A stretch of 12,768 nucleotides of DNA. Source: Funneliformis mosseae (lineage: Eukaryota > Glomeromycota > Glomeromycetes > Glomerales > Glomeraceae). The position numbers and the translations under genes are program-made. Positions 1-7,479 of this stretch are shown piece by piece (positions within the stretch are counted from its first letter, which is position 1; each line of letters begins with the position of its first letter). The stretch covers positions 1-12,768 of the forward strand of contig CAJVPP010003043.1 of NCBI GenBank assembly GCA_910592005.1, written 5' to 3'. The notes under the pieces were generated by a model. It was not told where the DNA came from. It ran no database searches and worked only from the letters and a program-made list of their open reading frames with translations.

Positions 1-283
1 TTCATAGTTTACAACTTAAACTCCCTGTTAGCAAATAAGCTTTGTTATCCTAACGACGTAGTGTTTAGGCTTAACAACACTATTAGAAATAAGATATCTA
101 AAGAATTTTAATGCAAGTATCCTATAATCTAATAAAGAAATATTTGATTCTATCATTCGAAGGAATTTTATCATTTAAGATAGATGAGAATATTACACTA
201 ATACAGAAATTGGTAGCACTTTCAGTATCACTAATTCAGAATAAGACTCTAAGATTATCTAGACTACAGAGATCTGTGATACT

Positions 284-562
284 TCATGATTGTAACAAAT
301 CAATTTTATTTTGAAAGATAGGTATCTTAATATCTTCAGGATGTTCCCTATCAAGAAATTCTGAAAAAGATCTAATTTCTAAAATTGTTAACCTAGGTCT
401 CTTTACAAGTTTTCTAAGAACTTTACTACTGACATTGTGAAGTATAAATGTAGAGAAAAAACATTGATAAATGATAGAACAAATTGGTAATGCAACTATA
501 ACAATTGACACATCCTTACCTGCTTTCCTTTTTCTTTCAAGATCTATTAGTTTTGAATAAAG
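284..562 (-). pseudogene. Minus-strand coding-like fragment, possible C-terminal part of the decayed CRN gene
   Basis: An open frame of 92 codons runs between an in-frame TAG (563-565) and TGA (284-286). It contains no ATG near its 5' side; the first possible start is a GTG at 509-511, unlikely in a eukaryote. The first residues (KLIDLERKRKAGKD) look coding and are followed at once by a strong donor-like GTAAGG (514-519), so the following hydrophobic stretch may be intron; an acceptor candidate lies at 379-380. The last part (LDREHPEDIKIPIF) again looks coding. Beyond the TGA the same strand continues in broken frames towards position 1. The orientation matches the CRN domain at 607-1089, and CRN proteins carry a variable C-terminal domain after the N-terminal module, so this may be the remnant of that domain. 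I recognise no family. The link to the CRN piece is inference. Confidence 0.3.
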
Positions 563-606
563 CTAGCGTTGCAACATTGTGACACTTATTTGTCACCTGT
601 TGTAAC

Positions 607-1089
607 TTAAATTTTAATAATGTTAGTTTTAAAAAAAGTGATGATAGTGAGAAAATGAATATGATAATGAGCGATAACTGCAAATTTTTTGTTTGAAAGG
701 TAAAATGTTAGGAGACATTTACCAGTAGCAGGGTACCTATGAAGATATGAAGGCATCTTGGCTTTGGTTTTCTGTCATAATTATTGAAATATTCTTTAAA
801 TTCAAACAAAGATTCCATTATTATGCTAAGATCTTTAATTTCATCTATTGTATAAATTTTTATCATTAAGGCTTGAAAGACTGAATTCAACTTTATAAAG
901 ATCTATACTTTCAGAATCTTAAACTACCCTTTTTACTTTTTTCCTACGAAAGAGAAGCTCTTTAAAGTTTGAAACAATAAATAGATCAAAGGTGACATCA
1001 ATTTTATCATCATTGGTGTATACTTCGCCAACATTGAAATTATTTTTAGAAGCTTCTCCTAGAATTAAACAATCTATTGAAGCTATCAT
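607..1089 (-). pseudogene. Broken Crinkler (CRN) N-terminal ubiquitin-like domain
   Basis: Crinkler proteins are effector-type proteins, abundant in oomycetes and expanded in Rhizophagus. They share an N-terminal ubiquitin-like module of about 100-130 residues, followed by variable C-terminal domains. Here an ATG at 1089 opens a 56-codon frame (MIASIDCLILGE... NFKELLFRRKKVKRVV) that stops at TAA 919-921. The same frame continues after the stop with SESIDLYKVE, the place of the conserved LWKV-like motif. The reading then passes to another frame (stop 708-710) giving IDEIKDL, FKEYFNNYDRKPKPR and CLHIFI, matching the usual end of the module. A third frame (723 down to the stop at 607-609) gives GKCLLTFYLSNKKFA. 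Motif order and spacing fit one original module interrupted by one nonsense codon and at least two indels. The piece from 723 onward could instead be an intron, since GTAAAT, CTAAC and TTTGCAG are all present. The family call rests on remembered motifs. Expression as a short truncated peptide is not excluded. Confidence 0.62.
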
Positions 1090-1657
1090 TGTGTTTCTGT
1101 AAGTGCTATATTTTAGTGGAAGAAAGCTAGAAAGGAAAGTATTTAGAACAAATGATTAATACAGTTTTACCATTTTCAATTGAATTTATTAGTAAATTGC
1201 CGTTATAAGATTTATTATAGTTGTAGTCACCTTTTATTCGTCACATGGTTAATTTCTTAATGCAGTAATGCCGGCCAAATTTCACGTGGGTGAAAAATTT
1301 TTCTGGTGATACTGATGTAATTTTCATTATATTTTGTTTAATTTATTTTGGTGATATTTTTATTAGGAATTCTTTTTTGAGATAAATTTCATTCAAATGA
1401 TAATATCAATAACGCACAGTAGTAGCAAGTACTGTGTGATGATATCAGTACTTTTCTTATAATGATGTTATCTCCGCGATACTCGCAGTCATTTCTTCAA
1501 AATAATGAGCATTTCTGAATTCGATGTTAATAATTCAATTATTAACATAAATGTAATATTATATCGTCACAGCAATCAAGCACGGATGATTATGAATCAA
1601 AAGGTATTTCTTTATTATAATATGTAAGATAAAGGGAGAAATATAAATGTTTTTAAA
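1090..1657. other. Intergenic stretch with palindromes
   Basis: No credible gene is visible. A GC-rich patch (ccggcc at 1271-1276) leads into a small hairpin-prone sequence (aatttcac near 1278-1285 against gtgaaaaatt). A second hairpin has 7-bp arms cacagta (1415-1421) and tactgtg (1430-1436) around an 8-base loop. A perfect 25-base palindrome lies at 1524-1548, with 12-bp arms atgttaataatt around a single C. These are probably remnants of interspersed elements. Confidence 0.5.
1524..1548. repeat. 25-base perfect palindrome
   Basis: The 12-base arm atgttaataatt is followed by one C and its exact reverse complement. The sequence is AT-rich, so chance is likelier than for a GC-rich hairpin, but 12 perfect pairs is long. 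It lies about 200 bases beyond the stop of the 587-codon gene. No function can be assigned. Confidence 0.6.
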
Positions 1658-1663
1658 TTTATT
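1658..1663 (-). terminator. Candidate polyadenylation signal AATAAA
   Basis: Read on the minus strand this is AATAAA, 88 bases downstream of the TAA of the 587-codon gene, with U-rich sequence beyond it. In AT-rich DNA such hexamers are common, so position is the main support. Confidence 0.4.
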
Positions 1664-1750
1664 TAATTAAATATTATAAATATTATTGCAAATAATACTA
1701 AAATCTCGAAATTATCGATACTATAAAATGCATTCACGTTTAACCTATTA

Positions 1751-3514
1751 TTAACATCGGAATTGTTTACGATCACAATTGGAATTATGGGTTATATTCC
1801 AACCTGTTTTCGTAGTGTTAGTTGAACATATATCAGAGGTGTCTCGAAGGAAGTTAAGTTCCTTTATTTGGCTTTCTGAGGCAGCTATTACACAGTTATC
1901 ATCTCCGATTGTTGGACAAGAACAATCTTGTCCGCAAAATGAAGGTTTTGGGTCACATATTTCAACATTAAATTGCCTCAAGGTAATGCTTATGATTGAT
2001 GCCGCCATTTTGTTATATGTTTTGTTTTTAATAGAATAATATACGTCATCATCACTTTCAATTAATTTATAATTATCCGACCTTAGATTAACTGTAAAAC
2101 TATTTAATATTGACTTGTTAGCAGCAAAAAAATTATTGTGCAATGTATCTTCAAAATGAAATTGGAGATGTTCACTTGCGGCTGATAGATATGATGAAAC
2201 ATCTGGATAGTTTTGTCCGTTTCCGGTAAATGATCGATGAACATCGTCCATTAAACTTGGAAGAAAGTATACATTCATCATGTTAGCCGAATAAAATCCT
2301 ATATTTTCCGGCACCGTATCCCTTTTTGTACCTCGGGGAAGATGAGAAAAATTATCTAAAAACCATCGTTGAAATGCTTGAAAATCTGTGGTTCCTTGTC
2401 TTTCATAAAATGCCGCGAGAGCTTCCAAAGCAGAACAAGGATTTCCTGATGGTGGAGTGCAACCTCTTTCTATACCGTCGAATCCTATTCTATCCCATCC
2501 TCCATACAAATCGCCAAACTCATCCACCGCTGGATTGGCTCTAGCTGCCAGCGTATGATCTATCCAAAATTGCGCCATATCTCTGGCTGCCGATCCTTCA
2601 GCTGATGTTGCTACAATATCTTCTGCAGCAGCAGTTTCGGCAGCGACTTCGGAGGTGGCTGCTACGGCACCTAAGCTGCCGGCTAAAAATGATCCAACTG
2701 CACATAAGGCAATCACGGCAAAGCCAACGCCTATAATAACCAAAATCATGAGCCAATTTGTTTTAGGCGGTGGCGGCGGTGGTGGGATCAATTCTTTTAG
2801 ATTATCGGGAGTCATTTTAACGCTTAGTTCTTTAAGGGCATCATGGTACCCTCGATGATGTATCTCCCAATGATCGAATAGCTTGTTTGCCGAATTAATC
2901 ATGTGATATGTAGCAACAGGATAACCATCAGGAATGAATGAGCTGCCTGAACCGAACTGAAGAGTTGCGGCGTATGTTCCAATTTTATTGCCAGTCAAAA
3001 TATCGATGCATTCAGCTATATGTTCCGTTTGATCAATTGGAAAATCGGGTGCATCTGGGTGTTTACCTTCTTTGCAATACTGGGCAGTTAGATCAGTTGG
3101 AAACACGTGATTTGGGTTCGGTACTTTTTCCTTATATGTGATCTTAGGGTTCGGAATAAGTTTTAAAGTATAATTGCTTAAGTTACATTTATAGTTATTA
3201 AGGTTTTTTTCGGTAAATGACGTAACCAAAAGGTCATTCCTGTTTATTTTCACCATAAAGCTAAAGTTACAATCAAAGGTACATCCCCACATAGTGATGT
3301 TTACGGTTGTTAATGATGGCTCATGACTTATAGTTTGAATATCCCTGATCAAAAGAGACGTCGAATAACTAACGCCATCATCGTTTATATGGAATGCCGC
3401 AAAGTAAGAAGGTATGACCTGGTCGCACATTTTAAAATCATGTTCTACGGTGATCCAATCAGCAATAACTGCCGATGAATAATGTATAAGAATGTATAAT
3501 AAACCTTTCTTCAT
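1751..3514 (-). CDS. Orphan secreted or membrane protein, Cys-rich and N-glycosylated, with Pro7 hinge and central glycine-rich hydrophobic segment
   Basis: This is a 587-codon frame without introns, from ATG 3512-3514 to TAA 1751-1753, and the only long intact gene here. I do not recognise the family. Residues 1-18 form a weak signal peptide ending AVIA/DW. Residues 19-246 form a first domain with cysteines at 30, 78, 82, 110, 147 and 169 and sequons at N72, N83, N111 and N114. Seven prolines (244-250, coding bases 2765-2785) lead into one hydrophobic helix at about 254-278, followed by a Gly/Ala-rich stretch to about 310 that holds acidic residues. Residues 311-587 form a second domain with cysteines at 352, 360, 520, 527, 531, 533, 541, 563, 580 and the final C587, and sequons at N388, N466, N497, N566 and N573. 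Cysteines and sequons on both sides of the hydrophobic segment suggest that both domains meet the secretory lumen, so the segment may be a hairpin, a processed junction or a membrane-inserting element rather than a simple anchor. G+C is visibly higher than around it. I chose this ATG because it precedes the signal-like segment and lies 44 bases from a TATA box. Confidence 0.87.
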   Translation of the reverse strand: MKKGLLYILIHYSSAVIADWITVEHDFKMCDQVIPSYFAAFHINDDGVSYSTSLLIRDIQTISHEPSLTTVNITMWGCTFDCNFSFMVKINRNDLLVTSFTEKNLNNYKCNLSNYTLKLIPNPKITYKEKVPNPNHVFPTDLTAQYCKEGKHPDAPDFPIDQTEHIAECIDILTGNKIGTYAATLQFGSGSSFIPDGYPVATYHMINSANKLFDHWEIHHRGYHDALKELSVKMTPDNLKELIPPPPPPPKTNWLMILVIIGVGFAVIALCAVGSFLAGSLGAVAATSEVAAETAAAEDIVATSAEGSAARDMAQFWIDHTLAARANPAVDEFGDLYGGWDRIGFDGIERGCTPPSGNPCSALEALAAFYERQGTTDFQAFQRWFLDNFSHLPRGTKRDTVPENIGFYSANMMNVYFLPSLMDDVHRSFTGNGQNYPDVSSYLSAASEHLQFHFEDTLHNNFFAANKSILNSFTVNLRSDNYKLIESDDDVYYSIKNKTYNKMAASIISITLRQFNVEICDPKPSFCGQDCSCPTIGDDNCVIAASESQIKELNFLRDTSDICSTNTTKTGWNITHNSNCDRKQFRC

Positions 3515-3557
3515 GATTGAAATAATTTTCTTTTCCCTTGACGAAAAATCAGGTAAC

Positions 3558-3566
3558 CCTTATATA
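3558..3566 (-). promoter_or_regulatory. TATA box of the 587-codon gene
   Basis: The minus strand reads TATATAAGG, 44-52 bases upstream of the ATG. With the usual spacing, transcription would start some 15-20 bases before the ATG, giving a short leader rich in A and G. The motif is close to consensus, though the surrounding DNA is AT-rich. Confidence 0.5.
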
Positions 3567-3594
3567 CTGTGTATTACCCTCGGACAAACCATTT

Positions 3595-3665
3595 CGCTAT
3601 CCTAATTATTTTTATTTACTTCGATAGCGCATTCCGATTTGGATATCCCAAATGCGCATTTCGGA
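3595..3665. promoter_or_regulatory. Symmetrical upstream element: two GCGCATTYCG copies around GGATATCC
   Basis: Two near-identical direct copies, gcgcattccga (3627-3637) and gcgcatttcgga (3654-3665), flank a dyad whose centre is the perfect palindrome ggatatcc (3641-3648), with atttgg and ccaaat as arms. An outer 7-bp inverted pair, cgctatc (3595-3601) and gatagcg (3623-3629), adds to it. The cluster sits 80-150 bases upstream of the ATG of the 587-codon gene and is GC-rich for the area, as expected for factor-binding sites. The role is inferred from position and symmetry. Confidence 0.35.
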
Positions 3666-3666
3666 C

Positions 3667-4494
3667 ATTCACATCCTTATAGCTAAATCAAACTGATCGT
3701 CATTATGAATGGATAATAAATTTGGTCATTGATTTATCGGATTTTATTTTTGCAAAGTCAACCAATCATTACATTTCGAACATTAACGTGTCTGATTCTA
3801 ATTTTATACTCGAAATCGACGCACATTTTTATTTGTAAAATATTAAAAAGGCATCTCGAATTAATATTTTGTCAGATGAAAATCAATTTCAGTCACAACA
3901 TGGATACGAAAAAATTTTTAATTATAATATTAATATTAACGTTAATTTCTTTGAATTTAAATTTAAATTTACTATGACACTATAAAATTTCGTAAATATC
4001 TGCACGACATATTGTAAGTTTTTTCTTCTTTTAAAATTATAACAGTAAGAATGAAAATAACGCAAAAAAAGGAAATAAAAAGAAGTAATTTCCTTACTTA
4101 ATTGGTTTTCGTTTGAATGAGAAGAAATACTCCCTTGAATGAAATAATTTTAGAATTGTTTCTAATTATTAATTCAAAGAATTTAAGGATAGAAACACGA
4201 TATGAATTTAAAATTGATAAAGTTTTTTAGTAATAAGCAATTAAGTAATAAAAGAGATTCAATTTTGTTAATTAGGCCAACGTAACATTGAATTTAAAAT
4301 CGACCCGGAGACCCGGATTTATTAATGATTATTTTTTATTAATAAATTAGTCAATCTTTAAGGGACAAGGCCGTGCAAAGTAATTTTTCAGATTCTGTGA
4401 ACCGGCCGTGTCAGTTTACGAAAATTCAGGATTTTTTTTTAATATAATAAAATTTTATCATGTGACTCAGTGTTGTTAGCAAATGATCTTGAAA
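3667..4494. other. AT-rich intergenic sequence, no gene seen
   Basis: Only AT-driven short frames occur. The one worth mention starts at ATG 3900 (MDTKKF followed by a hydrophobic Leu/Ile run, stop near 3975), which overlaps the dispersed repeat at 3851-3910. GC-rich specks are present: cccggagacccgg near 4303 and ccggcc at 4402-4407. They are probably remnants of old elements. Confidence 0.45.
3851..3910 (+). repeat. Dispersed repeat, copy A of an inverted pair
   Basis: The 19-base block gcatctcgaattaatattt (3851-3869) and the 11-base block atggatacgaa (3900-3910) recur exactly, in the opposite orientation, at 7100-7118 and 7086-7096. The spacer is 30 bases here and 3 bases in the other copy, so one copy has gained or lost about 27 bases. 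This is either the outer ends of a 3.27-kb element or two members of a small dispersed family. Confidence 0.6.
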
Positions 4495-4565
4495 AATGAC
4501 CTCAAATGACCTCTAATGACATTATGTTTATTATAAATTTTAAGTCAAAATGACCAAGGTCATTT
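4495..4565. repeat. AATGACC tandem repeats with matching palindrome
   Basis: A 10-base unit aatgacctc(a/t) occurs twice in tandem with a third partial copy (4495-4520). A perfect palindrome lies 27 bases further on, with arms aaatgacc and ggtcattt around two A (4548-4565). The palindrome arm is the same motif as the tandem unit, so all copies probably share an origin or bind the same factor. Confidence 0.6.
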
Positions 4566-6670
4566 AAAAAAATAGTAAAATCGGCATATCCGCGAAAGAT
4601 TTACATTTATTTGTGTGATACAGAATATAACTATACATATAAAAAATTTTACAAAAAAAAACGGGTGACCGCGTAAATTTTAAAATTTTATTTTATGAGA
4701 ATCTTTTACCCGGCCTAATCATACGACAATCACATTTCATTTCAAAATCATAACTCCGTCAAAATGCCTATTTTACATGTAAAAATAAGTTATAATTCTA
4801 AAGTTGAAGGATTAGGAAGGTTTACCTGTTGAAAAATAGATTTTTTGGAAATATATCGATTCTATATTTATCACCTGACTGGCGAGAAGCAGATTTTTTG
4901 AAGTGAAGTTTTAGCTCATCAAAAACATTAGTTGGATAAAAAATTATTGCTTGGGAAGCTTGCATGAACTAATGAGTTGTACGATAATACAATAAAGCAA
5001 TAAAATTACATTTTATAGTCACATGATAAACTTTTTAAATATGAACTTTTTTTTGTAAAAAAAGTGACCGGCCGGTTGACGCGACCGAAAAATCGAAGTT
5101 GCAATCTACGAGTGAAAATCTCGTTTTTTTGGGGCGAAACTATATTTAATGTTTATTAAATTCGGTATAGTTTACTGTTTTTATTGATTTTAAATTTGTC
5201 AATTATTAAATGATCGTCGGCATTCTCTTTTTGACGTAATTTTTTTTTACAATTTTAAAACTGACAAAAAAAAAAAAATTAAACTCACGAAATGCACTAC
5301 TCATGAGTTACAGAATGTTTCAATTCTTTGAAAGACATAAAGGATAATTTTGATTTATTCGTTGGATATTATTTTTAATTATTAAGGATTGATTCACATT
5401 CTAAATTATTAAAATGAATCAAATCCCTTAAAGTTTCCATAAATATATAACTTATTTTAATAAATATCATCATAAGAGTTTCTATTCAGATTAGCCACTT
5501 TTACTTACTGCTCGATTATTGTTGGCAAGTATTGTATTCGCCAAATGTTAGACAGCGATCTATTATTCATTCTATTTCAGGATTACTATTTTCAAGTTCA
5601 TTATATTGCAAACTTCAACGCTTGTGCCGCGACCAAGCTATGCTTTTGAACTCGTGAATCACCATCCTGGGATATTTAAAATAAAATTTCCGAACATCAT
5701 CATCTTTTTTTATAAATTTTTAAATACTTAAAAAATTAATTGGCACCAAATGAATACTAGAAAACGAGCGTTATATTTCATTAAATAAAGCCTGTTTGGA
5801 TTAAATTTGTTGGAATATAATCGGCTCAACAGAGCAAGAATAAGAAGGTTTTGACGAATAAAAATAATTAATTTTAGTTTTTTCGTTAAATTATTTTTCA
5901 GTGTAACGTGCAAGTTTAAATATTTTCAAAAATTAATAATTGCACAACAGCATCTAATGAAACGAGTCATAAAGTATATACCTACTAACAAACACGGTGC
6001 TAAAGCTTACTGTATGCTTCAAAGAAATTGGACACATACATAAGACATACACAGTTTAAGAGGATAGAGACACCACCAAGACTTAGAACATGATAATGCT
6101 TTTACTATGCATCCCTAAACCCCACAAAGTTAATCACATCCATGAGACAAAGCCATATAAAAGGAGCACAATGTGTAACATGAATAGGAACACATAAAGC
6201 CGTAATAACAAGTTAAAGAAATTTAAACTCACGAATATAGGGATTGAAATTGATTCTACCAAAATCGAATTAATAAAATGTCTGAATAAAAAATCGAGTC
6301 CATTTTAAGTAGCAAAATCCAAAATATGTGTGGATAGAGCGCAGCTTAACAATTCACCACCACAGCATTGCTTTATAATATAATAATTATTAGATTTGCG
6401 AAAAAAAAAAAAAAAATACCGTAAAATAAATAATAAATAAATAATAACGGAATGATCAAAAAGTAACAACTTCCGAAGCAAACCAACTCGAAAGAGCAAC
6501 AAAAGAATGAAAGATCAAACTGTGGAAAAATAAAATATATGAACGGTCAAACTCAAATGTAAACAGAACAAATTAACTAAAAATTAAACAAAAAAAATAC
6601 ACAGCAGCGTACGTCAAAAACTTCCAGGAATTTAAGTTTTAAAATATAAATATTTTATGCAAAAAAAAAA
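4566..6670. other. Gene-free AT-rich region with scattered GC-rich specks
   Basis: No reading frame here looks coding: the longer frames are low in complexity and lack ATG starts or useful context. Notable items are ccggcc at 4710-4715, the 10-base palindrome accggccggt at 5067-5076 next to a T/A hairpin (acttttttt against aaaaaaagt near 5045-5065), and homopolymer A runs near 5265-5278 and 6402-6416. The interval 5940-6250 is less AT-skewed, but I find neither a gene nor an RNA structure in it. Confidence 0.45.
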
Positions 6671-6730
6671 AATAAAAAAAGGAAACTAACCGTTTTAACA
6701 GGTTAATTAACCGGTTAAAATTAACCGGTT
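6671..6730. repeat. AACCGGTT palindrome cluster, transposon-end-like
   Basis: The palindrome ttaaccggttaa (6707-6718) is followed two bases later by ttaaccggtt (6721-6730), and preceded by related half sites (aaccg near 6688, ggttaa at 6701). Repeated AACCGG/CCGGTT words of this kind occur at the ends of some hAT-type DNA transposons. I see no transposase or matching opposite end, so this is at most a fragment. It ends 9 bases before the inverted-repeat element at 6740. Confidence 0.4.
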
Positions 6731-6739
6731 CCAATCTCT

Positions 6740-6912
6740 ATTTACGTGCCTTCGTTCGTGAGTGTTATACAAACCTGTTATAGTAATGTTTTCGGAATGT
6801 ATGTTTTTTTCTACATGTATGAAAAAAAACCATACTACTACTACTATACATACATTCCGAAACCATTACTATAACAGGTTTGTGTAACGCTCATTAACGA
6901 AGGCACGTAAAT
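6740..6912. mobile_element. MITE-like foldback element with 64-bp inverted arms
   Basis: The left arm (6740-6803) and right arm (6849-6912) are reverse complements over 64 bases with five mismatches, about 92 per cent identity, starting atttacgtgccttcg and ending in its complement. The 45-base centre contains ttttttt and aaaaaaaa around acatgtatg and a short cta run, so the fold extends inwards. At 173 bp with no coding capacity it fits a miniature inverted-repeat or foldback element. I see no clear target-site duplication. High arm identity suggests a fairly young insertion or duplication, or selection for the fold. A transcript would form a long near-perfect hairpin. Confidence 0.82.
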
Positions 6913-7085
6913 TTTATATCAGAGTAAATCCAAGTGAGTAACTAACAATAAATTAACTTAATTCAGAATCAAAAAAATTAATAAAATGCAAATCATATTA
7001 TCGTTCATTTAATAATTGTGAAGATACGTCTAGAATTAACTTCAATCCACATTTTTAATGAGGCAGAGGTTTTTCTTTTCTTTTC

Positions 7086-7118
7086 TTCGTATCCATAACA
7101 AATATTAATTCGAGATGC
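7086..7118 (-). repeat. Dispersed repeat, copy B of an inverted pair
   Basis: This is the reverse complement of the two conserved blocks of the copy at 3851-3910: ttcgtatccat (7086-7096) and aaatattaattcgagatgc (7100-7118), both exact. On the minus strand an ATG at 7094-7096 opens MDTKK as in copy A, after which the copies diverge. The duplicated segment might therefore be a gene 5' end. Confidence 0.6.
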
Positions 7119-7454
7119 TGCGGTAAAGGCATTTGAACTTTTTTCTTTATTTTTATTTTTAATATGTATATTACTTAATAAAGGTTCAGCTCTTTAAAAA
7201 TTAGAAAAAAAAATTTGCTTACATATATTTGGCGAATTTTTGGGAAAAAATTGACGGCGCTCTTTTATTTGGTCTTCGCGTTTTATCATGTTAGTTTGAA
7301 GCAAGTATTTTCTAAATTTATTTGTTTAAATAAAAAAAAATAATGTTTAAGCAAATGTTGGTTGCCGCAGATAAACAAAAAAATTAATTTTAAGCGCTGG
7401 TAATTTTTGTTACTCTAAATTTTAGTCAATAAATAATAATATGACCGATCGCAA

Positions 7455-7479
7455 ATATATATATATATATATATATATA
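7455..7479. repeat. (AT)n microsatellite
   Basis: This is an uninterrupted AT dinucleotide run of about twelve units. It is self-complementary and prone to slippage and cruciform formation. Confidence 0.9.

Noticed and set aside
111..314. 67-codon plus-strand frame, and the partial plus frame 1-111 open to the left edge
   Set aside because: Both read through AT-rich sequence where the minus strand is also coding-like and continues the CRN remnant's orientation. No motif supports the plus strand. The 1-111 piece could be a gene end but cannot be judged without the left flank.
640..740. A 45-base intron (GTAAAT...CTAAC...TTTGCAG) in the CRN remnant
   Set aside because: Possible, but the same bases translate in one frame to GKCLLTFYLSNKKFA, which fits continued coding sequence after the module, so I treat it as exon with frameshifts.
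2326..3141. Plus-strand frames inside the 587-codon gene (also 1779-2039)
   Set aside because: They are antisense shadows of the intact minus-strand gene, including a glycine run that is the complement of the proline codons.
3729..3977. 82-codon plus-strand frame with a hydrophobic end
   Set aside because: It starts at TTG, is compositionally driven by A/T, and overlaps a dispersed repeat. The ATG-started tail is only about 25 codons.
5728..6502. Minus-strand frames at 5728-5913 and 6305-6502
   Set aside because: Low-complexity translation (Phe/Tyr/Asn runs, a poly-A tract read as phenylalanine), no context and no motifs.
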